The position numbers and the translations under genes are program-made. A stretch of DNA of 64,000 bases. Origin: Marchantia polymorpha subsp. ruderalis (lineage: Eukaryota > Streptophyta > Marchantiopsida > Marchantiales > Marchantiaceae). Positions 11,886-22,335 of the stretch are shown piece by piece; position 1 is the stretch's first letter; every line of letters starts with the position of its first letter. Location: contig AP031354.1 of the NCBI GenBank assembly GCA_037833965.1, positions 29,366,001 to 29,430,000 of the forward strand, written 5' to 3'. The notes under the pieces are model-generated. The model did not search any database and had not been told where the DNA came from. It worked only from the letters and a program-made list of their open reading frames with translations.

Positions 11886-13414
11886 TGACAGATAAATACC
11901 AAAATGGAGCATAATGGTATAGATCCGATCCCACGAGGACAAAAACAAACACAAAAGTCACGATTTGTCACAAGATAGCATTCTATTACGAAGTTTTACT
12001 TCTTAGGCCAATGCTACTCCCAGAAGACACTACTCAGCTAGAGCCGAAGACTCACAGGAAAGTGCAAAACCGTACTCACAACCTGAACCTTTTCCAATTA
12101 AAGCCTGTGAGAATCGCAAGCGATCCCACACTCATTTTTCAGGGGATAAACTTCCCAGCACTGCATAAATCTCAACACACTGATCTGAATACTAAGACCT
12201 AAACTTGCTTAAATCCCGCAGTAACCCCAGGCTACCCAAGACATCCAAGTTGAATACTCACGACTCCCGATGCGGTAACTTTGACAACCAGGAGCACCCT
12301 GTGCTCACAGTCTTGATCACTCACCAGCACCTAGATACACAGAGAAGATAGAATGACAGTTGATACAAGCCAATAGACAAAAAAGCCCCCCAAGGAAAGA
12401 GCCTTGGGCCTCTTTATTCACAATGGCAACTCTGGGATATCAACCGCCTAAGGCGAATCGGTCTCAAGGGCTATGCCGTCCGATGTAACGGTTACGGCAT
12501 CGTCTGAACTACTCTCTACTCCTAATCTACGCAACACATTTACAATCTCTACTTCTACATTCTGGCGCGCCTCATTCAATTCCTGTGAAAATGAATTAAC
12601 TAACTCTACAATCTGTTTGTGCCCTGCGGATCCGCTGGACTTCGCGCTCATCAGCCGTCGCTCGAGTAGATCCAGCTTCAACCACTTCACCGAATCCAAT
12701 CCCCACATAGCGAACCCGTTCAGGCTATTCTCTAACCGCAATCTCAACATGTCGGTTGAATCCTCCCGCAGCTGACGGTAAGCATTCTCTGCCTTTTGCA
12801 TTCTCCTTTGCGACTCTTTCGATCTCATCTCCGACATCCCGAACTGCTCCCGTAACCGTCGACAGTGAGATTCAACCTTTAATCTACATTCGACCTCCGA
12901 AGACTTGGCCGACTCGCAATCTGCCAATTTCTTGGCCCAATCCTTCAATTCTTCTTCATGCTTCTGATTTCCCGCCGACAGACTTGCTGATAGCTCCTCC
13001 GCACGTCAGAATTCCATTTCGTAATTCGCGTCAATCTCCGAGATTTCCCTACGCAGATCTTCCTCCACCGTCTTCGTACCTGCGAGCTTGCCCCGAAGTT
13101 CTTCGGCGATACGAACTTCTTCGGCTCTTTGGACTTCCAACTTAGCAAGTTACTCGACATGCCTCTTCTCTCGCTTTTCCGCAACAGTGATCAGCCGCTC
13201 CGATCTTTTACTTGCCGCCTCGTAAGCTTCCCTGGATTTCTTCAATCTCGCCATCAAATCCTCTGTTACTTTCAGGGCATTCTCATTAGAGATACGAAGT
13301 CCTCCATATGTCTCTTCCAAATCTGCACAGCGCCCGGATTCCTTCTCTAGATTCAGCTGCAGTACTGTGCACTTAGTTTCCTTCTCCTGAAGCTGGGCTT
13401 CTCGCTCCTGCAAT
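11886..13414 (-). mobile_element. Element D: older relative of the C-family LTR (3' part)
   Basis: The boundary string at 11930 (gatccgatcccacgaggac) and following bases parallel the end of the C-family LTR (agatcgaacccacaggga at 13448), and the minus-strand coding part upstream is a coiled-coil ORF like that of C1. It is much diverged from C1 and C2, hence older. Solo LTR C1 is inserted into it; removing C1 and one copy of its target duplication rejoins D at 13414/18363. Its remaining right part is only about 110 bp (18363-18473). Confidence 0.5.
12448..13414 (-). pseudogene. Element D coiled-coil protein, C-terminal part (interrupted)
   Basis: Minus-strand frames (13414 to 12448) are rich in Glu, Lys, Arg, Gln and Leu, with heptad-like stretches such as LQEREAQLQEKE and LVNSFSQELNEARQNVEVE. 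The end VEIVNVLRRLGVESSSDD resembles the C-terminal region of the C1-encoded protein (VTAALRRLGLRSRSED), showing homology. The frame is broken by shifts near 13150 and 12950 and cut at its N-terminal side by the C1 insertion. Function unknown; no enzymatic motif is visible. Confidence 0.5.
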
Positions 13415-13419
13415 GTCGC
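13415..13419. repeat. Target-site duplication of solo LTR C1 (left copy)
   Basis: The five bases gtcgc immediately precede tgtaataatcc, the + strand left end of the LTR, and recur directly after its right end. Confidence 0.85.
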
Positions 13420-16400
13420 TGTAATAATCCACCAAAGGCTAAAACTGCAGTATGGTGGTAAAAAGATCGAACCCACAGGGACAGAGACAACACACAAAGT
13501 AAAAAGTGTCACGTTTAACAGACTTTTGTAGAGTTTGAATTCTCAGGCGACTGTCACTCCCAGAAATACTGCATTGCTCGACTCGGAGGATGCTCGACTT
13601 GGAGGTCACTCGGAGGATGCTCGACTCGGAGGATGCTCGGAGGACGCACAGTGCAGCGTAGGTCACTCAACACACACACACACACCTGAAACTGGCAAAA
13701 GCACAACTCGGATGTCGGTCAGGACCTCCGCTTAGGATTTCAGGGGGAAAGTGTCTCAAAAGTTCACTCAGAGGTTCTGCAGGTAGTGACTCCCACTCCG
13801 GCTTTTACTGCCCTTACGCCAGGAACTAGCGTAGGGAACCCAGACTGGACTTCCCACTTCGGAACGAAGCCCTTCATACGCCGTGGACGTCACCCTCGAC
13901 TCACACCAAACGCAGAGAGTACAGGCCCGACTGAGAACTTAACTGAGACACAATCCAGTAACACACACACACACAACCTGAATTGCAAATCAAGGCTTAC
14001 ACGAAGTAATAAAACTTCACTTTGGCATTCAGGGGAAACTTCCCGTAGGAGTACAATCAGGATATGTCACTCGAAGAAGTAAGGGGGAACTGTTCAAGTC
14101 TCTAACTCGCAACCGGCTCTGAGCATCAGAAATCACCTGCAGGTGCAGATGATCCGCACTACTCAAGTCTCTAACCGGTGTACTAGCTCTGAACATTCAG
14201 CCGAAGGCCTTCAACTACAACATACGGTAACTTCGCTATGCTGCAGCTTCTCTACGTGGTGCCAGGACCAAATGCACAAACACGCCAAGAAAGTGAGTTC
14301 CTGATCTGCACTTCCGAAACTGGAAGAGTTCCAAGGCAAAACGCCTTGAACTACTTTATACCCTCTAAGATCCTAACTAACACTACGCTATCCAATCTGC
14401 TACTCGCAACACCTGCACGAAACCAAACTACGCTACTGCACTCTGTAGATCCGGTGCTGCGCCTCCTGCGCGCCGGACTGCCTCGCTCTCTATCTCTACC
14501 TTGCCAATCTTCCGACCGGCTGCGCAACCCCAGTCGCCGAAGGGCTGCAGTCACCTCCGACTCTAAGTGCGCCAAAGTGTCGCGCGCACCCGACAAGAAG
14601 GCTTCTAATTTCCTTGCTACTCGCCGCCGACTCTAACTGTCACCCTCCGTCAATGCCGCCGCCCGAAGCTCAAACTCCCTGAGTGTGATCTTCTCTTGAG
14701 CTGCCACCTCCCAATGGGCGTATCCTTTTAGACAGTGAGTCACCTGCTTCGCCAACTCTTCTCGCGTCCGGCAGCTGCCTTCCACCTCCGCTAGCTGCAT
14801 TTCCGCATCTGCGCGCTGCGCCCTCAAATCCGCGCACTCGGATTGCAAGTTGCACAATAACTCCTCATCCTCCTTGCGTGTACTTTGACTTTCTTCTAAT
14901 GCGCGCTTCTGGCGCGCAAGCTCCTCTGTTAAGATGCGGTTTTGTCTCCGCTCTTCCTGCAATTCCGACTCGATCTTTGCCCGCATTAGCTCGGCATCCG
15001 CCTGGTCTTTCGTCGCCGCATCCTCCCTCTGTTGTTGCAGGGTTTGGTATAGCCTCTGCGTGATCGCCTGGTGCTGTCGGAGGGCACTGTTTCTATCCTG
15101 CAATGTTTGGCACCTAGAGGCCCAAGTGGCCACCTTGCTCCGCGTCCTGCGCTTGACAGTCTCCATGTAAGACTGTGGTTTTCCGGAACCCGAGTACTTG
15201 GATGTCTTGCGATCCAAATATCGCAGGAGTGGAACTATCTGCTCGCACAATACCCCTGTTGGCGTCTTCTGCACAGAGTCCGCTTCCTGCTCTTCCAAAC
15301 TCGTCTCATCCTCCGTTTCGAGGATTTCAGTCGCCACCGAATCCCTTGGCGACTCCCTGGAACTGTGGCGCGCGGTAGCTTCCGCCGCGACTGCCGCTCC
15401 ACTTCCTGCTAAAATATCCAAGGCTGTGGGGGATCCCACTGCTTGAGCCCCTGTTCCGGCTCGATCTTCGGTTTTCGAAGGGGTCGACGCCGTAGTGACG
15501 TTTGTCACCTTTGCACTGCCCGCTTCTGCTGCCTGCTCTTCCGGCGCGATCTGCGCGGAAGGTGTCTTCGCCGGAGGTGCGTCCGCCGAAGGCGCCCGCA
15601 CAATGGTCGCCGGCTCTGTCCGTCTCGCAGTCGGCGAATCTGGCCGACCTTCAGTTGACCGACTCGCAGTCGGCCGACTAGCAGTTGTCCGACTGGCAGT
15701 CGGATCTACTCTGCGCGTCTTCACTCCACTTGGCCTGCTTGCTGGCGGCGTTTTCCCAGAAGCACCTTCTGCCGAAGACGACCCTCTGAGGGTTGTTGGC
15801 TCGTCAGCCAAACTGCCTTCTGCTTCCGGCCTGCTATCCGGTTCAACGCGCTGCTCAGTCGACCTTCCTTCCGTTGGCCGACCTTTAGTCGCCCGACTCG
15901 CAGTCGGCCGACTGTAAGTCCGCCTGTCTGCTTCTGGAGGCATCGGTGCCTTCTGCGCAGATGTGTTCGCCGACTTCCCCAGAATCTGCGCAATTATCTC
16001 CTCCTGCGTGGGCAGGATACTCCGCCGGACCGGAGTACGCCCGGTCTCCTCAGTACTAGTTGGCATTTTGCGTGCCCTCTGTTTCGGCCGGCTGTGAGGC
16101 TCGTTAGTTGGCCGACTCCAAGTCGGCGCAGCTGGAGCTTCCGGCTGCCTGTCCTCAGGTCTCTCATCCCATTTCCGCTTTCGCGGAGCGCGCTCACTTC
16201 GACGCTCTTCTGCTGCTCTTGCTGGAGGCGGAGCCGGAGTTGGACTGGCAGGTGCCTCGTCCGGATCCGTGTCTACTTCGGCCTCCCGCAAGTATCTACC
16301 TGGATAACTCCGGGTCAGCAGCGGAAACCGTGTCCGCTCTGAATTTGTCAAACATCCCATCGCCCGATAAAACACAATTAGGTAAGGCGAAAGATGATTG

Positions 16401-18357
16401 AGGGTTCCTCCTCTCTCTTCTTGCGCATGTTGGCGCGTCACCTTCCACAGGAGCCGTGCCCAATGAACCGGAGCTCTTGACAACACTAGCTCCACAAATC
16501 CTACTTGCCAATCATGCATGTAAGCGGTCTTGGTCGGCTGCAATATCTGCAGCAATGCAGTCGCGACATTTCTCCGCAATCGATCTTTGTAATCCCGTGT
16601 CCGGAAACCGTTCTTGGGATGCCTGGCAACTTTGAAAAGATCATTGTAGGAGATTTCTTCCTCCTTGGACACCTTCACGCTATCGGACTCGAAGAGGAGA
16701 AACCCTTCATCGCCGGCACACCTGCCCAACACCTGCGCCCAGTCACAAATGTCCCACCTCTCTGGATGTGGGCGGAATCCGCGCGAGGGCTTGTGTCTCT
16801 CCTGCAGATACTCGCGCACCATCTCCGGACATGTCCAGTTCCATTCCCACAAGAGGAAATCGAGCTTCAGCCTTGTCAGCACATCTTGGAATGCGCGCAG
16901 ACCGATCTGCGGCACTCTAAGTGGAGACACTCGCAGCTGGGAGGCCTTCGACATTGCGTTTCCTGCACACACAGACGTTCTCCCTTCCGCTCGCTCTCTC
17001 ACAATCGCCGCTGCGCGTCGGCCGCTCAGACACTGACTGCAATCGCTCTCTCTTCTCTTGCGCGCTCAAGTTCGCTACTCGCAAATTCTCTGCAAGGTCT
17101 GTCAAGATCCTTGCGCAACTCGTCTCTGCACTCTCTCCTCTCACTGCAGGTCTCTCCGCCCTTGCGCGTAATCTTGGAAGCTGGAAATCTCAAAATCAAG
17201 AAGTAGAGAATGAGACTGGAGAGCAGTCTTTTCTTCTCCGAATTCAAGATCGTCCAACGTTCTTACTGGTTACAATTACGCAGCCGGCTATACGGCCTAA
17301 CGGTTCGCCCTCGCATGCTCGAATTCACGTCTCCGCACTGCGCGCATTCGCATGCGTGAATGTTGAATTCTCCCGCCGCCATCGTCTTCCCGACTCGAGT
17401 TTCGTCGCCGTCTTCCGGACTCGAGTTCGCCGCAGTGTATGCGTCGACTATGTTGTCTTTTCCTAACCTAACCATCGCCGGAGGCGTATCGCCGCTTGCG
17501 TATTCCTTCTCCGTCGGCGTCTCGCTGGAGGCGCACATCAAGTCGGCGCGAATTACGCCGGTGCGTATTCGTACTACTTGTTTTGTCCGTTCTGCCCCGT
17601 CTATTGCTGACGGCGCATATCCCGCCGGCGCATATCCCGCCGGCGCAAATCATGCCAGCGCATCCGCCTATCCGCGCCACGTCGGAGGCGTACATCCGGC
17701 CGGCGCTTCTCTTCCGTTGCGCAGCCGCCAAAGGCGCTTCCGGCTCTGAGTTGATTTCCTCCCATGAGCGCGTGGTTCCGCCGAAGGCGCATCGCCGAAG
17801 GCTTACGGAAGTCCTTTCCAACGGTGAACCCTAGCGCGAACGGCGCATGTCCGGATACGAGTTTTCCGATGCTCATAACTTCTTCGTCCCTGATCCATCT
17901 CCGGCGCTCTTGGGCTCGTTAGAACGAGCGTCCCGAGCTCTTTTCAATGCAACCTCAACCAACTGGAACTACCGTGTATCCTGATCGTTATGAAGGTTTC
18001 CCTCCCGCGCTAGCGGCGCATCGCCGAAGGTGCACTCATGGTCGGAAGCCTTTAGAGGTCCTTGCCAGCTTCTGACGTCTTCAGCGAGATCTCCTCTGGA
18101 GGTGTCTGTGCCGGACGCGTACCTTCCCTAAACGCTGGAAGCGCGTGAGTAGAGACACCTCAGCAAAGGAGCTCTTGCCGAAGGCGCCGAAGGAATTTGG
18201 CGCTGGTACATCCAACTTCGCGATTCTTCGTGACCTCGTGACGATCTCCTCAATCCACTCTATTTAACGTACCCTTTCCTAACTACATACACTGCTTCGG
18301 TACTTGTTTTCTAAAATTGTTTAAATTCTGCAAAAAAACAAAAAGTGTGTTACCACA
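13420..18357 (-). mobile_element. Element C1: 4.9-kb solo LTR carrying its own gene
   Basis: On the minus strand the element starts TGTGGTAACACAC (18357) and ends ggattattaca (13420). It is flanked by a perfect 5-bp duplication gtcgc. The same two ends delimit the LTR of C2 (22881-25850), where the 3' end is followed 22 bp later by a tRNA-Asp-like primer-binding site; this identifies the segment as an LTR. There is no internal region and no second LTR, so it is a solo LTR left by LTR-LTR recombination. Its length (4,938 bp) is unusual because it contains a long ORF (14633-16954). The stretch 13424-14630 (3' of the ORF) and 17150-18350 (5') show no further gene; the latter is GC-rich, with many gcgcc/ggcgc repeats. 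Confidence 0.85.
14633..16954 (-). CDS. LTR-encoded coiled-coil protein (plant transposon-associated family)
   Basis: An uninterrupted minus-strand frame encodes about 773 residues from the Met of MSKASQLRVSPL (16954). An upstream in-frame Met at 17002 exists, but 16954 is preferred because C2 has the equivalent Met at 24497. The N-terminal third is globular, with conserved Trp-rich segments (FLLWEWNWTCPEMVREYL, HPERWDICDWAQVLG, MHDWQVGFVELVLSRAPVHWARLLW). It resembles the putative plant transposon protein domain found in many plant LTR elements, by memory. The middle is low-complexity Pro/Ser/Arg/Thr with repeated RPTASR-type units. The C-terminal 230 residues form a long coiled coil. No catalytic motif is visible; a structural or nucleic-acid-binding role is a guess. 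The intact frame suggests recent insertion or selection within the family. Confidence 0.75.
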   Translation of the reverse strand: MSKASQLRVSPLRVPQIGLRAFQDVLTRLKLDFLLWEWNWTCPEMVREYLQERHKPSRGFRPHPERWDICDWAQVLGRCAGDEGFLLFESDSVKVSKEEEISYNDLFKVARHPKNGFRTRDYKDRLRRNVATALLQILQPTKTAYMHDWQVGFVELVLSRAPVHWARLLWKVTRQHAQEERGGTLNHLSPYLIVFYRAMGCLTNSERTRFPLLTRSYPGRYLREAEVDTDPDEAPASPTPAPPPARAAEERRSERAPRKRKWDERPEDRQPEAPAAPTWSRPTNEPHSRPKQRARKMPTSTEETGRTPVRRSILPTQEEIIAQILGKSANTSAQKAPMPPEADRRTYSRPTASRATKGRPTEGRSTEQRVEPDSRPEAEGSLADEPTTLRGSSSAEGASGKTPPASRPSGVKTRRVDPTASRTTASRPTASRSTEGRPDSPTARRTEPATIVRAPSADAPPAKTPSAQIAPEEQAAEAGSAKVTNVTTASTPSKTEDRAGTGAQAVGSPTALDILAGSGAAVAAEATARHSSRESPRDSVATEILETEDETSLEEQEADSVQKTPTGVLCEQIVPLLRYLDRKTSKYSGSGKPQSYMETVKRRTRSKVATWASRCQTLQDRNSALRQHQAITQRLYQTLQQQREDAATKDQADAELMRAKIESELQEERRQNRILTEELARQKRALEESQSTRKEDEELLCNLQSECADLRAQRADAEMQLAEVEGSCRTREELAKQVTHCLKGYAHWEVAAQEKITLREFELRAAALTEGDS

Positions 18358-18362
18358 GTCGC
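18358..18362. repeat. Target-site duplication of solo LTR C1 (right copy)
   Basis: The bases gtcgc directly follow the LTR end (taccaca) and match 13415-13419. Confidence 0.85.
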
Positions 18363-18439
18363 CTTCACTGCCGTGCACTCGGTTGACAAGGTTGCAGCTC
18401 GCTCCCGTGCCAATGCAGTCGCAGAATCTCACACCCTCT

Positions 18440-18473
18440 TTACTGCAACTGCTCTTTTGAGCAGTTGCAGTAA
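18440..18473. repeat. Perfect hairpin, 15-bp arms, 4-nt loop
   Basis: ttactgcaactgctc (18440-18454) is followed by tttt and its exact reverse complement (18459-18473). It lies at the junction between the remaining right part of element D and the hAT-like relic. Confidence 0.85.
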
Positions 18474-18599
18474 CTCGATCCATATTGAGATTGCATGAAA
18501 CAAATTTGAAGTAGGTGTTATGTTGATATGATTAAAAAAGATCACAAAAGACTTCTTCATGATTACAACTTTGAGTTGGGAGTAAAAGATCAAATCTTT

Positions 18600-18815
18600 A
18601 GTTATGATCATGCCCCAAACTCAACAATGAGTGGGATGATTTGGATGATTGGTTTGAAAATTTAAGTCGATTCTATGGAGGATTGGACGTCACTTCTGCC
18701 ACCACTAATTCATTGGAATCTGATTTTTTCATATTGAAATGGGAAAGTGACGATCATTGCACTACATTGATCAATCTGTCACTTGAAGTTATCTTCTGGA
18801 GTAAAAAACAATTGA
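18600..18815 (+). pseudogene. hAT-like transposase relic, C-terminal part
   Basis: The + frame reads WFENLSRFYGGLDV, then NSLESDFFILKWESDD and LINLSLEVIFWSKKQ. This is the pattern of the C-terminal end of a hAT-like transposase family (ESDFS..GWEKD...L...SLEG..Q.KQ). Together with the N-terminal part at 10.8-11.9 kb on the same strand it suggests one transposase gene split by element D. The central part linking the two is missing. Confidence 0.45.
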
Positions 18816-18849
18816 GTTCAATCCATGTGCGTTTGTGGTATTCTTGAAA

Positions 18850-19340
18850 TTTGTAATATTGCAAAGAAGTTTTGTAGATCAAATTCTAAACATCAAGCTT
18901 CAAGCTTTTGTAGATTTCAAGTGAGTCAAATTTTTGTGCGTTTGTAAAATTTCAATAGACAAATTCAAGACATCAAGCTTCAAGCTTCTGCAGATATCAA
19001 TTGAATTGATTTATGTGGACCTTTAAAAGTTTGACTGCTTTAAGATTTAAGTTTGGAGTTTGAGATTTCAGATGGATGGTAATTTTCAGTAGCCACTCAT
19101 TTGGGTGTAAATTTTCAATATGAAGTTTCAAGTGGATGATCACTCTTAGTGTATATTAGTAAGTATGATGGACAGAAAACACAAGAGAACTTGGTGCAAT
19201 TTTGTGTCTTGAGGTCAAGTCAGACTTGAAGCACTTGGTTTACTAATTCTGATGTTGGATCTTTCCATGACATATGATTGAATAGTTTAGATTGATTGAA
19301 GTAATAAGTCAGTGCATTTGATGATTTTTGTGAAAATTAA
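18850..19340. other. AT-rich stretch without a gene
   Basis: Only short imperfect repeats are visible, for example three occurrences of catcaagcttcaagctt-like strings followed by tagatttcaa-like strings (about 18889-19000). No coding frame or RNA gene is recognised. Confidence 0.5.
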
Positions 19341-19550
19341 TGAAATCGCATTCTCTTTGAGGCTTGATGATGGGTTACGTCATTGATGTGCTTTACAAAC
19401 CTGGTAAACTTGAGAACAATCATCCGAATTCAATGATTGCGGCATTTGAATCAGACAATTTTATCAAGGTGATCATACCCCATGTAGTATCAAGAAGCAA
19501 TGAGAACCTTACTTTGCTCATGGACCTTTCTGTTATGAGTCACTAGTCTT
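19340..19550 (+). pseudogene. Possible retrotransposon fragment (RNase H/integrase connector)
   Basis: The frame from 19364 contains YVIDVLYKPGKLENNHP, which resembles the V.YKPGK.N..AD segment joining RNase H to integrase in Ty3/gypsy polyproteins. Nothing else of such an element is seen nearby, so the assignment is tentative. Confidence 0.3.
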
Positions 19551-19599
19551 TAACAAGGAGAAATGTCATTCCAGTCTGTGGATTCTAGAATTAGGTAAT

Positions 19600-20080
19600 C
19601 TGTTGTGTCTCGGTCTGCAACTACTTAAATGTTGCATTGTGTACTTCGTATCAAGTTTTCATTCTCTCACAATATGGTATCAAATCAAGTGCTCCGATCT
19701 TGTGCAGCCGACAAATCTTGACAAGTTGTCTCGATTTTTTACTCTACGAGCAATGTTTTCTCTCACGCTAGATAGCGTAGTCCTTCTCGGCCGCCATGGA
19801 CGACAATCACTTCAACTCTGCTTTTCAGTTACGTCTTGAAGAAAAGCTCACGAATCACACCAACTACATGAATTGTTCTATTCAACTTAAGACCATGCTT
19901 AGCAACAAAAGGATTTATTAGGGAACCTTCTTCTATTCGTTTCCTCTTGGTGCTAGAGATGATGCAATTGACTATACTTTCTTAAGTTTCATAACGTCTA
20001 ATGGATATGTGATATGGTTGTTGCCTATGTTAATTTTGTCCTATATTTCTTGTAATACAAATGTATTTCAATTAGGCCTC
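19600..20080 (+). mobile_element. Truncated Ty1/copia fragment: primer-binding site and gag start
   Basis: tggtatcaaatcaag (19675-19689) matches the usual copia primer-binding site complementary to initiator tRNA-Met. The ATG at 19796 opens a frame with LRLEEKLTNHTNYMNCSIQL and KTMLSNKRIY, typical of the copia Gag N-terminus (L.G.NY..W..M....L). A stop follows at about 19918. The sequence left of 19674 would be the 5' LTR, but its left end cannot be fixed. The element breaks off before B begins. Confidence 0.5.
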
Positions 20081-20328
20081 ATAAGCCTCAAGCGAAAGAG
20101 CCATATTGCGTACAGTAGGTTCCATTGGAAGGTAGTTTTGAATTTACTCTATAATGCGAAGTAAAACTGGTAATGCAACTAGTCAGGTGAATAGTGCTCA
20201 AGGTAAGTTTTGACTGAATGATCCTTGGAAGTTCATTTGAATTTTTGAGGCTGTGATTATTACACTCATCAAGAGTGAGGAGCTTTTCAAAATCAAAGTG
20301 AGTCACATTAGATTGTATCGTATCTTTT

Positions 20329-20839
20329 GTCGTGCGACTCAGTATCGCCATACATCATACATCGCTGACATGCTCTACTCACAACTCACACATACATACA
20401 CAAGTAACGAGAGTGTCCACACAAAGGTATCACAACTAAAATCAGTGTCGAAACACAAGTACACAGAGAGTCGAGCCCAACTCACTACTCGCAGGTAGAA
20501 TCAGAGTCAAAGCTAGCGGGACTGACATATCCCTACGCGAAAGGCTCAACTCGAAGAACTGACAGTTCTTCGAGCTCGCCTCGAATATATCCCTGGAAGG
20601 TGTCGACTCCATCCAACGCTCCTCGCCCGTCTGCCGCGGCCCAACGTTAGCCGACTCCCAATGTTCCCCGACTTCAACTCGAACTCAACGTGCTCAACTC
20701 AAATCGACCCAACGCCTCGAGCCATGACAGCTGTCGTGCGACTCAGTATCGCCATACATCATACATCGCTGACATGCTCTACTCACAACTCACACATACA
20801 TACACAAGTAACGAGAGTGTCCACACAAAGGTATCACAA
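20329..20839 (-). repeat. Element B 3' terminal block: two identical 108-bp repeats around a 296-bp core
   Basis: Next to the polypurine tract is a 108-bp unit (20732-20839, minus-strand start ttgtgatacc, end cgcacgaca). The same unit, without any difference I can see, recurs at about 20328-20435, with a core of about 296 bp between. The core holds a perfect hairpin ctcgaagaactg/cagttcttcgag (20550-20574). The block parallels that of element A. Identity of the two units suggests they are young or were made identical during reverse transcription. Confidence 0.7.
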
Positions 20840-21013
20840 CTCGCCCCCCTAGCTGGCGGTCAGGTCCCTCTGACTCCCAAGTAGTCCTATCTACAACTAC
20901 ATGCTATGCACCTTCGTGGATGCGCGAACCAGTAGGCCGGGTGCTATATCGCCTCATCGTTAGTCGCCTATCTGCAATTCATAACATGTGAAGATCAAGT
21001 CATCTACCCTCTA

Positions 21014-21151
21014 AGTACATCGAGGACAAACCCATTGTCTAGTAGGAACAACATCGATAGGTGGAGTCAAGCACGACATGTGCCATCCCCTAGAATACCT
21101 ATCACACACCAACATATGGGCCGCCTGATCAGTTGACCCACATAACATACA
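21014..21151 (-). pseudogene. Element B PHD finger
   Basis: The last 46 residues of the polyprotein have C-x2-C, VCDRY, GWHMSC and WVCPRC, a C4HC3 PHD finger in which the fourth zinc ligand is Tyr (Cys in element A). The Trp before His and the Trp before the last CPRC are present. It lies directly after the integrase tail and ends at the stop at 21011. PHD fingers usually bind modified or unmodified histone H3 N-termini; here it could steer integration. Confidence 0.7.
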
Positions 21152-22335
21152 CCTCAAGCCGGCACGTACAATCGCCAAGCTTGGGTCCATAGTATCATCC
21201 ACGTTTGGGAGGTGGCATGGCGCACAGTTGCGCACATGATCCTTCCAAACGACACCGTCACGACCCTCCAACATGAGAACTCGAGAAGATAACAGCTCTC
21301 GCACTCGCAGAATAGTGCGTCCTGCTGTCACATTCAACGTAGTCGGTGTAGTCTGCTGTAGATAGACGTAGTCTCCCACGCGGAACCTACGAATCGATGG
21401 TCGATAACCTCCTCCTCGAATAGTTGCATACCGCAACGTATCCCGGTGCTGAGCAATCGCAAGGTTCTCAAACGCTGCAGGCATAACTCTCCGAAAGAGC
21501 ACTGCACGTTGAGAAGACACTCTCACCCACATATCTGGATCATCAAGGTTCACCACCTCGCTAGACTCACGACGAATTGCTGCAGGCAAGTCTGGATCTC
21601 GGCCGTACAATAGAAAATATGGTGAAAACGAAGCCAAGGATGCTTGACGACTGAATCGATATCCCATGGCCAACCATGGTAACTTAATATCCCAGTCCCC
21701 AAGATGCCCCTTCTGTAGGCCATACTTGCGCAACGCTCTCTTCACCGTCTGTACCATCCGCTCAGCCAAACCATCCGCCTCTGGATGATCTTGGGAAGTA
21801 GTCCGGTGATCAATCAGCGTCTTGTCACACAAGACCTAAAACTCACCCTGAAACTGTGTCCCCTGATCAGTCAACACCTCAGCTGGTGAACCAAAGTGAC
21901 TAAGCACCCTGTCAAGGAAAGCATATGCTACTCCCTCACTCGCCTTGTCAGGTAATGCCACCAACTCAATCCACTTGGAGAAATGCTCCACCATCATCAA
22001 CACATACCAATGATGTCGTGTAGTCAAAGGTAGTGGTCCAGCAAAGTCCAAACTCCAACGGTAACCCAATCCCATGATAGGTAAGGGATGTAACTTTGGT
22101 GTCGGGGCATTGAACGATGCCCTCACTCGATCACAAACCATGCAACGTGATATCAACTGCTGCACCTGCGTATGCATACCACGCCACCAATACTGACATA
22201 GGAGTAAGTTGTACGTACGCTTCACTCCAAAATGCCCCAACTCCTCATGAGCATGCCTCACAATGCGTGCTCTCTGAGTTGGATGCGGTACTACCCGTAC
22301 CCTACCGTCTTCCCACACTCGAAGAACATGCGCAG
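21152..22335 (-). pseudogene. Element B integrase
   Basis: From the N-terminal side: zinc domain HAHEELGHFG ... RCMVCDRV, then the catalytic core with SLDFAGP (first Asp), EVLTDQGTQF (second Asp) and HPEADGLAERMVQTVKRAL (Glu), followed by a C-terminal domain with MGYRFSRQASLASFSPYFLLYG and GDYVYLQQ. All three catalytic acidic residues are visible. Integrase inserts the cDNA into the genome. A single TAG at 21833-21835 interrupts the frame, in place of a Gln codon (CAG to TAG). The N-terminal end is cut at about 22335, where C2 gag sequence is fused to it. Confidence 0.8.

Noticed and set aside
15495..15917. Plus-strand frames within the C1 ORF
   Set aside because: They mirror the Pro/Ser/Arg-rich repeats of the minus-strand protein and are shadows.
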